Part shown: piece by piece, positions 1 to 5,909 of the stretch
Layout: each line of letters starts with the position of its first letter
How positions within the stretch are numbered: the stretch's first letter is position 1
Assembly (NCBI GenBank): GCA_014729055.1
Contig: WJKO01000353.1
Coordinates: forward strand, 1-5,966
Source: Promethearchaeota archaeon
GTDB taxonomy: Archaea > Asgardarchaeota > Lokiarchaeia > Sigyniarchaeales > Promethearchaeaceae
Length of the DNA stretch: 5,966 bases
Direction: 5' to 3'
Position numbers and translations under genes: made by a program
Notes under the pieces: generated by a model
Database searches by the model: none
What the model was told of the DNA's origin: nothing
The model's input: only the letters and a program-made list of their open reading frames with translations

Positions 1-107
1 CGTTGCAACAGCATCGGAGTGAGCTTTAACAAACAACTAAACTTTCAAGTGCACCAAACCAGACAAAAAGAAAGGCTGTTGCAATCGGGTGGAGCAAATG
101 GTTAGCC
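1..107 (-). other. Partial integron attC-like recombination site (attC-B), cut by the window edge
   Basis: Reading the minus strand from 107, the sequence opens with GGCTAAC (107-101), a good R''-type core box, 61 nt after the stop of the upstream gene. Its 5' arm contains CTCCACCC and then TTGCAACAGC (fwd 84-75). The exact complement of that 10-mer lies at fwd 3-12, and pairing continues by two more base pairs if one A is left extrahelical in the 5' arm. This is the form of a long attC: two arms around a loop of about 60 nt. The last 25 or so bases, including the expected GTTAGCC-like R' box, would lie outside the window. The opening also resembles attC-A (both have TAAC, then TTTGC or TTTTGC, then CACCCG). 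The call rests on the inverted repeat, the core box and the position; the missing half is a prediction. Confidence 0.55.
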
Positions 108-168
108 GAGCCGATTACAATTGCGAGTACTTTTGGGTAATGCTAATTTATCTTTTTGCTTATCTTTA

Positions 169-1125
169 TTAATCATCTTTTTCTGTTCTATAAATCATAA
201 TGTCTTTAGGTTGAAACGTTTCACAAAACTCTTGAGCGCCATATTTCATAAGTATTGCAACAACCCCAATAGCCAAAATAGGTAAGCCAATGCTAAACTT
301 TGCACAGGTAGCGGCTACTGCAGATGCAAAATATCCTTTATTAAAAACTTCAGGAACCTGATTTTTCCAAAGATTATAAATTTGACTATCGGGATCACAA
401 ATTGTGCGCCACCCAGTTCTTTTAATAGTATCAATTACCTTTTTTCCAAATGTTATATTTGATTGTGGAATGGGGGATACAAGTAGTTTCTGGTCATGTG
501 GTGGAAGTAAATTCATTGAGTAGCCTTTGATATTTTCAATAAGTTTCAAAGAATCTTGAGGAATACTAGCACCTACAAGGCCATAGATTTCTTCATCCGA
601 TTTTGATTGTAACATCTTGACAGCTTTTTTGTGCAGTTCATCTTGGTTAATTATAGACGTGGATGTTGTAGCAGATAATTGCCCTAGAATACTTTCAACT
701 TCAATTCTTTCTAGAATTCTTTTCTGAAGTTGATTTCTTCGAATGTCGGATTTGATACTATTTATTGATTGTATCGCTTCCCTAATATATTTCTTTGCGG
801 ATTCAATATCTCGCTTCCGTAGGCAACAAATTCCTAATAACATTGTTGCTTCCAAATGTGTGCGAGTATTATGATTCGCACGCAGTCGAACTGCTTCAAA
901 ACCCTGCTCCGCAGCATTTACTTGATTATCCTCAAGTAATGCTTGATAATACCAATTTTTCGCTTGCAGGATTCGATAGTGACTCCTATCATTTACGAAT
1001 AGAAATTGTATTTCTTTAATAATTCGTTCAGCCTCACGGATTTGACCATACTTGGCAGCCCGACGGAGTTTTGGTTCAAATTCACGTAATTTAATTAAGG
1101 TACTCTCGGGAAGTTTTCGATTCAT
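169..1125 (-). CDS. Unknown protein with N-terminal helical (TPR-like) repeats and a C-terminal membrane segment
   Basis: A 318-residue protein I do not recognise by name. Residues about 10-150 are charged amphipathic helices with a TPR-like rhythm, for example A-x-x-Y/G-x-I/Q-x-x-A-E near 24-34, YYQALLEDNQVNAAEQGFEAV at 59-79, and LLGICCLRKRDIESAKKYI at 96-114. A linker rich in S, T and Q follows (150-165), then a mixed region with K-R-T-G-W-R near 235-240. One hydrophobic stretch at about 267-293 (ending in LPILAIGVVAILMKYG) could be a transmembrane helix, followed by a short polar tail. There is no signal peptide. The start at 1125 has only a weak purine run (AAAGA) upstream. The gene sits alone between two attC-like sites in the same direction, which is the normal arrangement of a one-gene integron cassette. 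A helical-repeat domain plus a membrane segment suggests a membrane-tethered binding protein, perhaps with a defence or toxin-like role, but this is only inference. Confidence 0.7.
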   Translation of the reverse strand: MNRKLPESTLIKLREFEPKLRRAAKYGQIREAERIIKEIQFLFVNDRSHYRILQAKNWYYQALLEDNQVNAAEQGFEAVRLRANHNTRTHLEATMLLGICCLRKRDIESAKKYIREAIQSINSIKSDIRRNQLQKRILERIEVESILGQLSATTSTSIINQDELHKKAVKMLQSKSDEEIYGLVGASIPQDSLKLIENIKGYSMNLLPPHDQKLLVSPIPQSNITFGKKVIDTIKRTGWRTICDPDSQIYNLWKNQVPEVFNKGYFASAVAATCAKFSIGLPILAIGVVAILMKYGAQEFCETFQPKDIMIYRTEKDD

Positions 1126-1169
1126 AAAGATTCTTTAAAGTTTAGTAAATTTATTTATTCATTTTTGGC
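1126..1169 (-). other. AT-rich leader of the cassette gene, beginning with the intron 3' exon
   Basis: This 44-nt stretch separates the proposed intron 3' end from the start codon of the 318-residue gene. On the minus strand it begins GCC, which, joined to the GTTA left on the far side of the intron, gives GTTAGCC, a sound attC R' core. The rest is almost all A and T. I see no clear promoter pair; the cassette gene may depend on transcription from upstream, possibly through the intron. Confidence 0.5.
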
Positions 1170-1209
1170 ATTAAGATAGACCAGCCAGTTACCCGACTGC
1201 CCTCTCACA

Positions 1210-1242
1210 GATCCCTGCGTCCGGTTTTCCCGCACAAGGCTC
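1210..1242 (-). ncRNA. Group II intron domain V-like catalytic hairpin
   Basis: The minus strand from 1242 starts GAGCC, containing the AGC catalytic triad, and folds back on GCAGGGATC with an AC bulge and a GAAAA loop closed by CGG/CCG. This matches the layout of domain V (34 nt in most introns). Two positions look off: the G of the AGC triad faces A rather than the usual U, and the base of the upper helix has a G facing G. These may be family variants or damage in an intron that is losing function. Confidence 0.72.
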
Positions 1243-1278
1243 CTCAGTACAGCTCGCTTCGTACAAAACTAAAGTCGG

Positions 1279-1464
1279 TTACCAGTATCCGATTATTCCA
1301 GGTCGCAGGATGCCATAATACTTCAACATCTCGTCAAACCCTCTCCAGTTACAGCTCTTTCTCTGACTCCGGCGATTCAGTCATTTCCTGATCTGTCTCA
1401 GAAATGACTTGTTCTCTATGCAATGTTCCAGCATGCGTAGCATCCACTCGTGATCGATACAGCC
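1279..1464 (-). pseudogene. Remnant of a group II intron reverse transcriptase/maturase
   Basis: One minus-strand frame reads GCIDHEWMLRMLEHCIENKS, then FLRQIRK (1464-1384), a TGA stop (1383-1381), then LNRRSQRKSCNWRGFDEMLK and YYGILRPGIIGYW with a TAA at 1281-1279. The first part resembles the reverse-transcriptase segment of intron maturases that runs from the G-C/Y-F-D-N-I-x-H-E-W motif to R-K-W-L. The second part resembles the extreme C-terminus, W-L-N-R-R-S-Q-x-K-S followed by R-P-x-I. Everything between, including the YADD active site, domain X and most of the thumb, is absent, and so is the normal N-terminus. The internal TGA sits where a TGG (Trp) is expected. The frame is closed upstream by TAG at 1467-1465. 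It cannot encode a working protein. Confidence 0.75.
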
Positions 1465-1697
1465 CTATCTTCAGCGCAAGTCTGTGACCGATCTTACCGT
1501 CTCAGAGTACTATGGGATGATCTGACTTCCTACCGCCCTTCAGTCACTCTTCTTTTGGTTGATGTGCCTTACCTCTTTAACGGAGGCGGTAGGGTCTCCC
1601 GTGTTCCTGGTGCTTCTCTCCTCACATGCCACGCTCTATAACCCCGGCAGTCCTTCAGAAATCTCGCCTTTTCGATTTCTTTGTGCCGGCTTCCGAC

Positions 1698-1703
1698 ACA
1701 TTA
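1698..1703 (-). other. Candidate EBS1 of the group II intron
   Basis: The minus strand carries TAATGT here, about 230 nt into the intron. It can pair with the six exon bases directly before the intron (ACGTTA) through five Watson-Crick pairs and one G-U wobble. Position and pairing fit an exon-binding site in domain I. A six-base match can arise by chance, so this is a candidate only; it does support the chosen 5' splice boundary at 1931. Confidence 0.35.
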
Positions 1704-1931
1704 ACATCGTCGCCAACTGCTCTGTTGCTCTCACAGGGCTGGATCGCTTGAGGGAGGTACATCTCCCTTCCGGCCTGTGATGTTCCCTGTGTACGCTTCG
1801 GGTGGGTCGTTCGTCCGTCAGTTGGCGGTCTGTCCTTCCCAATCACGCAACACTCGATACGGGCAGCTGGCCAGGCTTTGCCTGATAAAGACTTGCACTT
1901 TATAAGAAGCACCAAGCTTCGCTCGGCGCAC

Positions 1932-2050
1932 TAACGTAATTTTCACCGGTCGAACCAACAGTTTCTCCAAAGAAAACAGTTAATTTTACCAGACTTCAAG
2001 ATTAGAAAAAATAGAGCGTGGTTTGATCCGGGTGCAAAATTTTGTTATGC
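1932..2050 (-). other. Integron attC-like site (attC-A), interrupted at its R' core by the intron
   Basis: Read on the minus strand, the site begins GCATAAC (2050-2044, R''-like) and ends ACGTTA (1937-1932, R'-like), directly against the intron. The two arms pair over about 25 nt: TAAC with GTTA, AATTTT with AAAATT, CACC with GGTG, GG with CC, and CCA with TGG. A G and a C in the 5' arm are left extrahelical. That extra base in the left half is the classic mark giving attC its polarity, and it points in the same direction as the genes. A central loop of about 60 nt separates the arms. With the intron removed the end reads GTTAGCC and the site is about 122 nt, close to Vibrio-type repeats. It starts 23 nt after the radical SAM stop, as expected for a cassette. 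The palindrome is seen directly; function is inferred. Confidence 0.75.
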
Positions 2051-2073
2051 AAGCTATTGATTTTGTTAGGATT

Positions 2074-3558
2074 CTAAATCCACGCAGGCCCAAAATCAGT
2101 AACTTTTGCCTTCAAGTAATCTGTAGAAATCTTACTAAAATTAAATCTATCAACTGGGAAAAAGAAACTATAGCCATTGTTAACGGCTTCTCTATATGAT
2201 TTTTCGCTTAGCAAACCTTTGTGAACTAATCTGGTATAATAATTTGTATCTGGAAAAAGTGTACAAAAATGCCAATTAATCCAATCTACATAAGGTGCTA
2301 GCCTTTTAATTAACGTATAATCATTATTAAATTCTTCAATTTCCTGTCCTGGATAACCATAAACCATGTATATATCAATTTTCATCCCCTTTCTTTTTAT
2401 CTCTTGGCATAAATTTAGTATGGTATCAAAACCCATTATTGACCAATCAATTTTCTTGTTATAACGTTGGCTGAAGGTTTCAATAGCTATTGTAACGATA
2501 TTAATTCCTGATTTTTGTATCAGGTTGAGCTTATCATTATCAATAGATATTCCATCAGGGGTTTTTATAAAAAATGATTTTAGAAAAAAAGCATTTGGAT
2601 TATTAATTAAAAAATTTCTATCACCTGTCTTTTCTCTATAATTTGAGACTTTTTGTAAAAACTCCCAATCATCCTTTACAATTCCGAATGTATCCGATTG
2701 ATTATAAAAAATTTGGACATTCAAATCTTTTCTTGACTGGTAAAAATAATCCCATAATTTCTGTGCACCGATATGTCGCACTTTTTTCCCATCTCTATTT
2801 GTAGCTGTACAATAATCACAGTTAATTGGACATCCACGAGAGGGATATAGTGCTATTGAAGGTACATTTTCACCAATAGTCGGGTCAACATATACAGGGC
2901 ATTTCCTTGAATTTTTTTCGATATAGCGGACAGAACCGTCAAGCCGAAAAAGAATATCTTTAATTGCCCAGTTATATTTTAAAGTTTTTATCAGACTTTG
3001 GTTATGTGTTTTAATAATTTTATTTGTGGTGGTTTTAAAACATAAGCCTTTTATCTTTTCAATTTCATTAGAACCATTATCAAGTGCTTTTAATAAATTA
3101 ATTATTGTTTCTTCACCTTCACCTATAACAATATAATCTGCTTTTGAATCATCAAGATGCCATTCTGGTTTTGCACTCGCGTGTATACCACCTATGATTA
3201 TTATACATTCTGGAAGTTTGTATCTTATTGTATTAACCAATTCATCAACAAGGTACTGCTCAGTTGTAAACATTGATGTTATTAGTATATAACGAGATCC
3301 TATCTCAGCAATTTTCTCGACAATTATATCAGAGGATAGCCCATAAGCCAAACTATTTTTATTTACTAAATCATAATTATCAAAGCCATCTGCCGCAGCA
3401 TCAATAAAATATGTTTCGAAACCAGCACTATCTAATATACCTAAAATAACACTTGCAGGGAGGCAAAAATTTGTTCGCATCTTTTGAAACGGGGTACCAT
3501 TCTCATTTATTGGTACACACCTCCGTGGCGAGATAAATATAACTGAATTTTTTTTCAT
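2074..3558 (-). CDS. B12-binding-domain radical SAM protein
   Basis: The 494-residue product has the two-part build of the BchE/class-B-like radical SAM family. Residues 1-160 form a Rossmann-like, cobalamin-binding-type domain, with VIFISPRR at 6-13, the GGIHAS turn at 123-128 and the family hallmark V-I-G-E-G-E-E at 144-150. The base-off D-x-H-x-x-G motif is not present, as in many members. The radical SAM core starts with C-P-I-N-C-D-Y-C (Cys243, 247, 250), which binds the 4Fe-4S cluster that cleaves S-adenosylmethionine. Later core strands are visible at INIVTIAIET (352-361) and IDIYMVYGYPGQ (394-405). Length is normal for the family. The start ATG at 3558 has only a weak AAGAT upstream, 21 nt after the ATPase stop, so translation may be partly coupled. 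Such enzymes carry out methylation, ring formation or other difficult C-H chemistry; the reaction here is unknown. It is the last gene before attC-A. Confidence 0.9.
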   Translation of the reverse strand: MKKNSVIFISPRRCVPINENGTPFQKMRTNFCLPASVILGILDSAGFETYFIDAAADGFDNYDLVNKNSLAYGLSSDIIVEKIAEIGSRYILITSMFTTEQYLVDELVNTIRYKLPECIIIIGGIHASAKPEWHLDDSKADYIVIGEGEETIINLLKALDNGSNEIEKIKGLCFKTTTNKIIKTHNQSLIKTLKYNWAIKDILFRLDGSVRYIEKNSRKCPVYVDPTIGENVPSIALYPSRGCPINCDYCTATNRDGKKVRHIGAQKLWDYFYQSRKDLNVQIFYNQSDTFGIVKDDWEFLQKVSNYREKTGDRNFLINNPNAFFLKSFFIKTPDGISIDNDKLNLIQKSGINIVTIAIETFSQRYNKKIDWSIMGFDTILNLCQEIKRKGMKIDIYMVYGYPGQEIEEFNNDYTLIKRLAPYVDWINWHFCTLFPDTNYYTRLVHKGLLSEKSYREAVNNGYSFFFPVDRFNFSKISTDYLKAKVTDFGPAWI

Positions 3559-3579
3559 ATAATATCTTACAATTATTAA

Positions 3580-4290
3580 TTACATAATTGATACAAATTC
3601 TTCTACCCGTTTTGTGGTTGGTTCATCAAGATTCTTGATTAAACCAGTTTCCAAAATTCTACCATTTTCAATAAAAGAGTATCTATTTGCAATATGACGA
3701 GCAAAGCCCAATAGGTGTGTTACTATTATGACTCCACATCCTTCAGAACAGATTCTTGATAAACATTGTGAAAGATTTTTTATTTGTTCTACATCTAGTG
3801 CGGATGTTACCTCATCAAGTAAAAGGTACTTAGGTCTTAAGGAAATAGCCCTAACAATTGCAGCCCTTTGCCTTTGACCGACAGAAACTTTATATGGGTA
3901 TCTCTGAACACAATCACATAAATTAAAAAATCTGATAAGCTCTTCAGCATAATCCATATCTAAATCATTTTGATTCACAGGCATTTTTATATTATCATAA
4001 AGCGTCAAATGTGGCCATAGAAATAATTGTTGAAACACTACTGTAACTTTTGGCCACAATATTTCATAATCCTTATTTAATGATGTCGGAAATGCATATT
4101 GGTGATTATCGATGATTACTTTGCCATTTGATGGAGGATCTATTAAGGAAAGTGCGCGTAAAACGGTTGTTTTTCCTGCCCCACTGGGTCCAATAAGTGC
4201 ATTAATTTCGCCCGGATTCAAATTAATATCTATACTATCCAAGGCTATTTGTTCTGCAAATTTTTTTATGATGTTGTTTCCGGCAAGCAT
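3580..4290 (-). CDS. Amino-acid-type ABC transporter, ATP-binding protein
   Basis: A 236-residue cytoplasmic ATPase that would power the permease encoded just upstream. All the expected motifs are in order: Walker A GPSGAGKTT (34-42), Q-loop FQQ (86-88), signature VSVGQRQR (135-142), Walker B YLLLDE (155-160) with catalytic Glu160, D-loop SALD (163-166) and switch His192 in VTHLLGFARHIANR. The length and the early TVVFQQLFLWPHLT segment (83-96) match the HisP/GlnQ/ArtP polar amino acid group. One departure is the signature motif, where the consensus LSGGQ reads VSVGQ, so the first of the paired glycines is valine. The start at 4290 is supported by AAGGA five bases upstream, 11 nt after the permease stop. 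The substrate cannot be read from the ATPase. Confidence 0.93.
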   Translation of the reverse strand: MLAGNNIIKKFAEQIALDSIDINLNPGEINALIGPSGAGKTTVLRALSLIDPPSNGKVIIDNHQYAFPTSLNKDYEILWPKVTVVFQQLFLWPHLTLYDNIKMPVNQNDLDMDYAEELIRFFNLCDCVQRYPYKVSVGQRQRAAIVRAISLRPKYLLLDEVTSALDVEQIKNLSQCLSRICSEGCGVIIVTHLLGFARHIANRYSFIENGRILETGLIKNLDEPTTKRVEEFVSIM

Positions 4291-4295
4291 ATTTT

Positions 4296-4300
4296 TCCTT
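4296..4300 (-). promoter_or_regulatory. Ribosome binding site of the ATPase gene
   Basis: The minus strand reads AAGGA five bases before the ATG at 4290, just after the permease stop. It confirms the ATPase start. Confidence 0.6.
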
Positions 4301-4301
4301 T

Positions 4302-4967
4302 TTATTGATCCGAAGTTAAAACCTTATATTTTTTATTCAGCCAAAATGCAAACAAGTTAAGTGGTAAACATAATGCTATAAACAAAAATGCCAATGCAGT
4401 ATATATTTGAATTGGACGATATACTATTGCATTAACTCTTTGAGCAACTCTAAATATCTCTTCAACAGAAATTAGGCTAGCAAAAAGAGTGGATTGTAAC
4501 ATTGTAACTTGGAGTATTAAAATACCTGGTAGTATTTGCCTAATAATAAGGGGTAAAATAATTCTTCGAATTGTGATGCTTTTTTTTAATCCGCAGACTT
4601 TTGCTGCTGTAATATATTGTTTAGGAAAATCAATAATTGATGAACGTACAATTGATGATACGCCAAAAATATTAATAATTGATAAGGCTACAACAGCGGT
4701 ATAAAATGGATTAATAACAACTTGGAGAGCAGCTTGTAATGGGTAATGTAACCAAAATAAAAATACTAAAGCTGGAATTGAAGTGATAATCGATCCTATA
4801 ATTGTAGTTATACGTCCTACAGATTTTGATAAACGTGCCGCAAATATACCAAGTATTGAGCCAATAATTAATCCAATTACCCAAATGGATAAAGCCAATT
4901 TAAAGCTAACAAATAAACCATTGAGAAAGGCTTGTCGATATTGAACTAAAATTTCAAATATATTCAT
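4302..4967 (-). CDS. Amino-acid-type ABC transporter, permease protein
   Basis: A 221-residue inner-membrane protein of the HisM/HisQ/GlnP type, the normal length for the family. About five hydrophobic segments are visible (near 19-43, 54-74, 88-108, 145-167 and 187-211). The cytoplasmic EAA loop that docks on the ATPase is clear at 121-139: A-A-x-x-x-G-L ... I-I-L-P. Only one permease gene is present, so the channel is probably a homodimer, as in glutamine-type importers. The start lies three nt after the binding-protein stop, and its ribosome site (GAAAGA) overlaps the end of that gene, which suggests translational coupling. Confidence 0.92.
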   Translation of the reverse strand: MNIFEILVQYRQAFLNGLFVSFKLALSIWVIGLIIGSILGIFAARLSKSVGRITTIIGSIITSIPALVFLFWLHYPLQAALQVVINPFYTAVVALSIINIFGVSSIVRSSIIDFPKQYITAAKVCGLKKSITIRRIILPLIIRQILPGILILQVTMLQSTLFASLISVEEIFRVAQRVNAIVYRPIQIYTALAFLFIALCLPLNLFAFWLNKKYKVLTSDQ

Positions 4968-4970
4968 AAA

Positions 4971-5888
4971 TTATCTTTCAGCAGATCTGTATGGATAATC
5001 GACACGGTAAAAACTTAAATCTTTTGGAGCATATTTTTCTATTGTGCGATCAACAAAACCAGAATTTATCAATTCTTCGATAGCTATATCTAACATCCTT
5101 TTCAGTTCATATTCACCTTCTTTAATCATAAAAACTGTTGGGAAGATTCTAATTGGTCTACCAGGATCTATATTTTTTACAGAACCAGGATTCGCTGCAA
5201 GATATTCATTAGCTGTAAATGGTTGTACAAATGTTAAATCTGCTTTCCCTGAAGCAACTTCAAGTAACAGTTGTGTACCTTCAGATAGCTGCGGTAATGA
5301 AACAAGTTCTGCATCTGGGAAATCAGTTCTTGCGATAAGATCTGCCATCTCACCATCTATTATTGCAATTTTTAAATTTTTAGGATCCATATTATGTAAG
5401 CTCTTTAATCCTTCGCTAAAGCGATTATCATTCGCCCTAACATAAACACCCACACCGTTATAGTAAATTGGGATAGTAAAATCAGCACCTCTTGCACGAG
5501 CAGCATTTGCCCACACACCAGAACCAATAATATCATATCTATTGTTTTTGAGTCCTTCAATCATTGTACCCCATGGTACTTCTTCAGTCCAATCAACCTT
5601 CAGATCAAGATTTTTCGCAGCCTCTTCAATTACGTCAATAAAAATGCCACTAATTTCACCACTGTTGGGATCTTTTACACTTGCAGGTGGATAAATAGCA
5701 TATGCAGAACGAATTTTACCCTCTTGTAATATCTGCTCTTTTTTGCTTATGCCATAGGTACTACTGTTTTGTGTTTTTTGACATGATAACATGATAGTTA
5801 TCATGATTATACTAATCCCCCAATAGAACAAATTAAAGTTTTTAGAATAGAATTTAAAATTTACTAATTTGAGTTTTTCAATATTCAT
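4971..5888 (-). CDS. Extracellular solute-binding protein (family 3) of an amino-acid-type ABC importer, probable lipoprotein
   Basis: A 305-residue ligand-binding protein that would capture substrate outside the inner membrane and hand it to the permease. After a basic N-terminus, a hydrophobic stretch (about 20-35) ends in IMLSC, with Cys36 as the probable lipidated residue; the lipobox is relaxed. A polar tether (37-55) follows. The mature part matches family-3 binding proteins: SGIFIDVIEEAAKNL (80-94), the W-G-T-M-I-x-G-L-K-N-N-x-Y-D-I-I-G-S-G block (106-124), R-A-R-G-A-D-F-T-x-P-I-Y-Y (131-143) with Arg131 or Arg133 a candidate to hold a ligand carboxylate, and the second-lobe G-K-A-D-L segment (214-218). 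The start is set by GAAGG seven bases upstream. It is followed three nt later by the permease gene. The substrate is probably an amino acid or related small molecule. Confidence 0.92.
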   Translation of the reverse strand: MNIEKLKLVNFKFYSKNFNLFYWGISIIMITIMLSCQKTQNSSTYGISKKEQILQEGKIRSAYAIYPPASVKDPNSGEISGIFIDVIEEAAKNLDLKVDWTEEVPWGTMIEGLKNNRYDIIGSGVWANAARARGADFTIPIYYNGVGVYVRANDNRFSEGLKSLHNMDPKNLKIAIIDGEMADLIARTDFPDAELVSLPQLSEGTQLLLEVASGKADLTFVQPFTANEYLAANPGSVKNIDPGRPIRIFPTVFMIKEGEYELKRMLDIAIEELINSGFVDRTIEKYAPKDLSFYRVDYPYRSAER

Positions 5889-5895
5889 TTTATTA

Positions 5896-5900
5896 CCTTC
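5896..5900 (-). promoter_or_regulatory. Ribosome binding site of the solute-binding protein gene
   Basis: The minus strand reads GAAGG seven bases before the ATG at 5888. It is the best ribosome site in the window with the ATPase one, and it favours this start over internal Met codons, keeping the basic stretch before the hydrophobic signal. Confidence 0.6.
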
Positions 5901-5909
5901 AAAATTTGA

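Larger units (their letters stand above)
1170..1931 (-). mobile_element. Group II intron with a deleted maturase ORF, inserted in an attC core
   Basis: On the minus strand the element opens with GTGCGCC (1931-1925), matching the GUGYG 5' consensus, followed by a small hairpin CCGAGC-GAA-GCTTGG. Near its other end is a domain-V-like hairpin (1242-1210) beginning GAGCC, with a GAAA-type loop and ending GGGATC. A domain-VI-like stem (CAGTC paired with GGCTG, about 1200-1180) follows, then CTATCTTAAT. The A of CTAT would be the branch-point adenosine, 8 nt from a 3' end at 1170, and AT fits the AY 3' consensus. A candidate EBS1, TAATGT at fwd 1698-1703, pairs with the last six exon bases ACGTTA using one G-U wobble. 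The element is GC-richer than its flanks and 762 nt long, too short for a full maturase; a maturase scar lies inside it. Insertion at a stem-loop attC target is typical of group IIC introns, but I assign the class only by target. The 3' boundary is less certain than the 5' one. Whether it still splices, alone or with a maturase from elsewhere, cannot be seen. Confidence 0.82.

Noticed and set aside
25..104. Plus-strand attC candidate from TTTAAC (25-30) to GTTAG (101-105)
   Set aside because: Only the four terminal bases pair; the inner arms do not. The minus-strand arrangement with the 10-bp inverted repeat is much stronger.
1450..1780. Open frames on the plus strand, and others on the minus strand at 1636-1915, inside the GC-rich block
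   Set aside because: They lie within structured ribozyme sequence, have no ribosome sites and show low-complexity, non-protein-like translations. The group II intron explains the block.
1170..1931. GC-rich block as an insertion sequence or rRNA-like segment
   Set aside because: No terminal inverted repeats, target duplications or transposase. The GTGCG start, domain V and VI hairpins and the maturase scar point to a group II intron instead.
1932..2050. The palindrome as a simple rho-independent terminator of the operon
   Set aside because: The arms are about 60 nt apart, carry core boxes at both ends and extrahelical bases, and there is no tight GC hairpin followed by a T run. It may still reduce read-through, but attC fits better.
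1932..2050. attC in the opposite (plus-strand) polarity
   Set aside because: The palindrome alone allows both readings, but the extra bases lie in the arm that is 5' on the minus strand, and all genes are minus. I kept the minus polarity with some doubt.
4112..5445. Plus-strand open frames opposite the transporter genes, and 795-1019 opposite the 318-residue gene
   Set aside because: They are antisense shadows of well-supported coding genes with clear family motifs.
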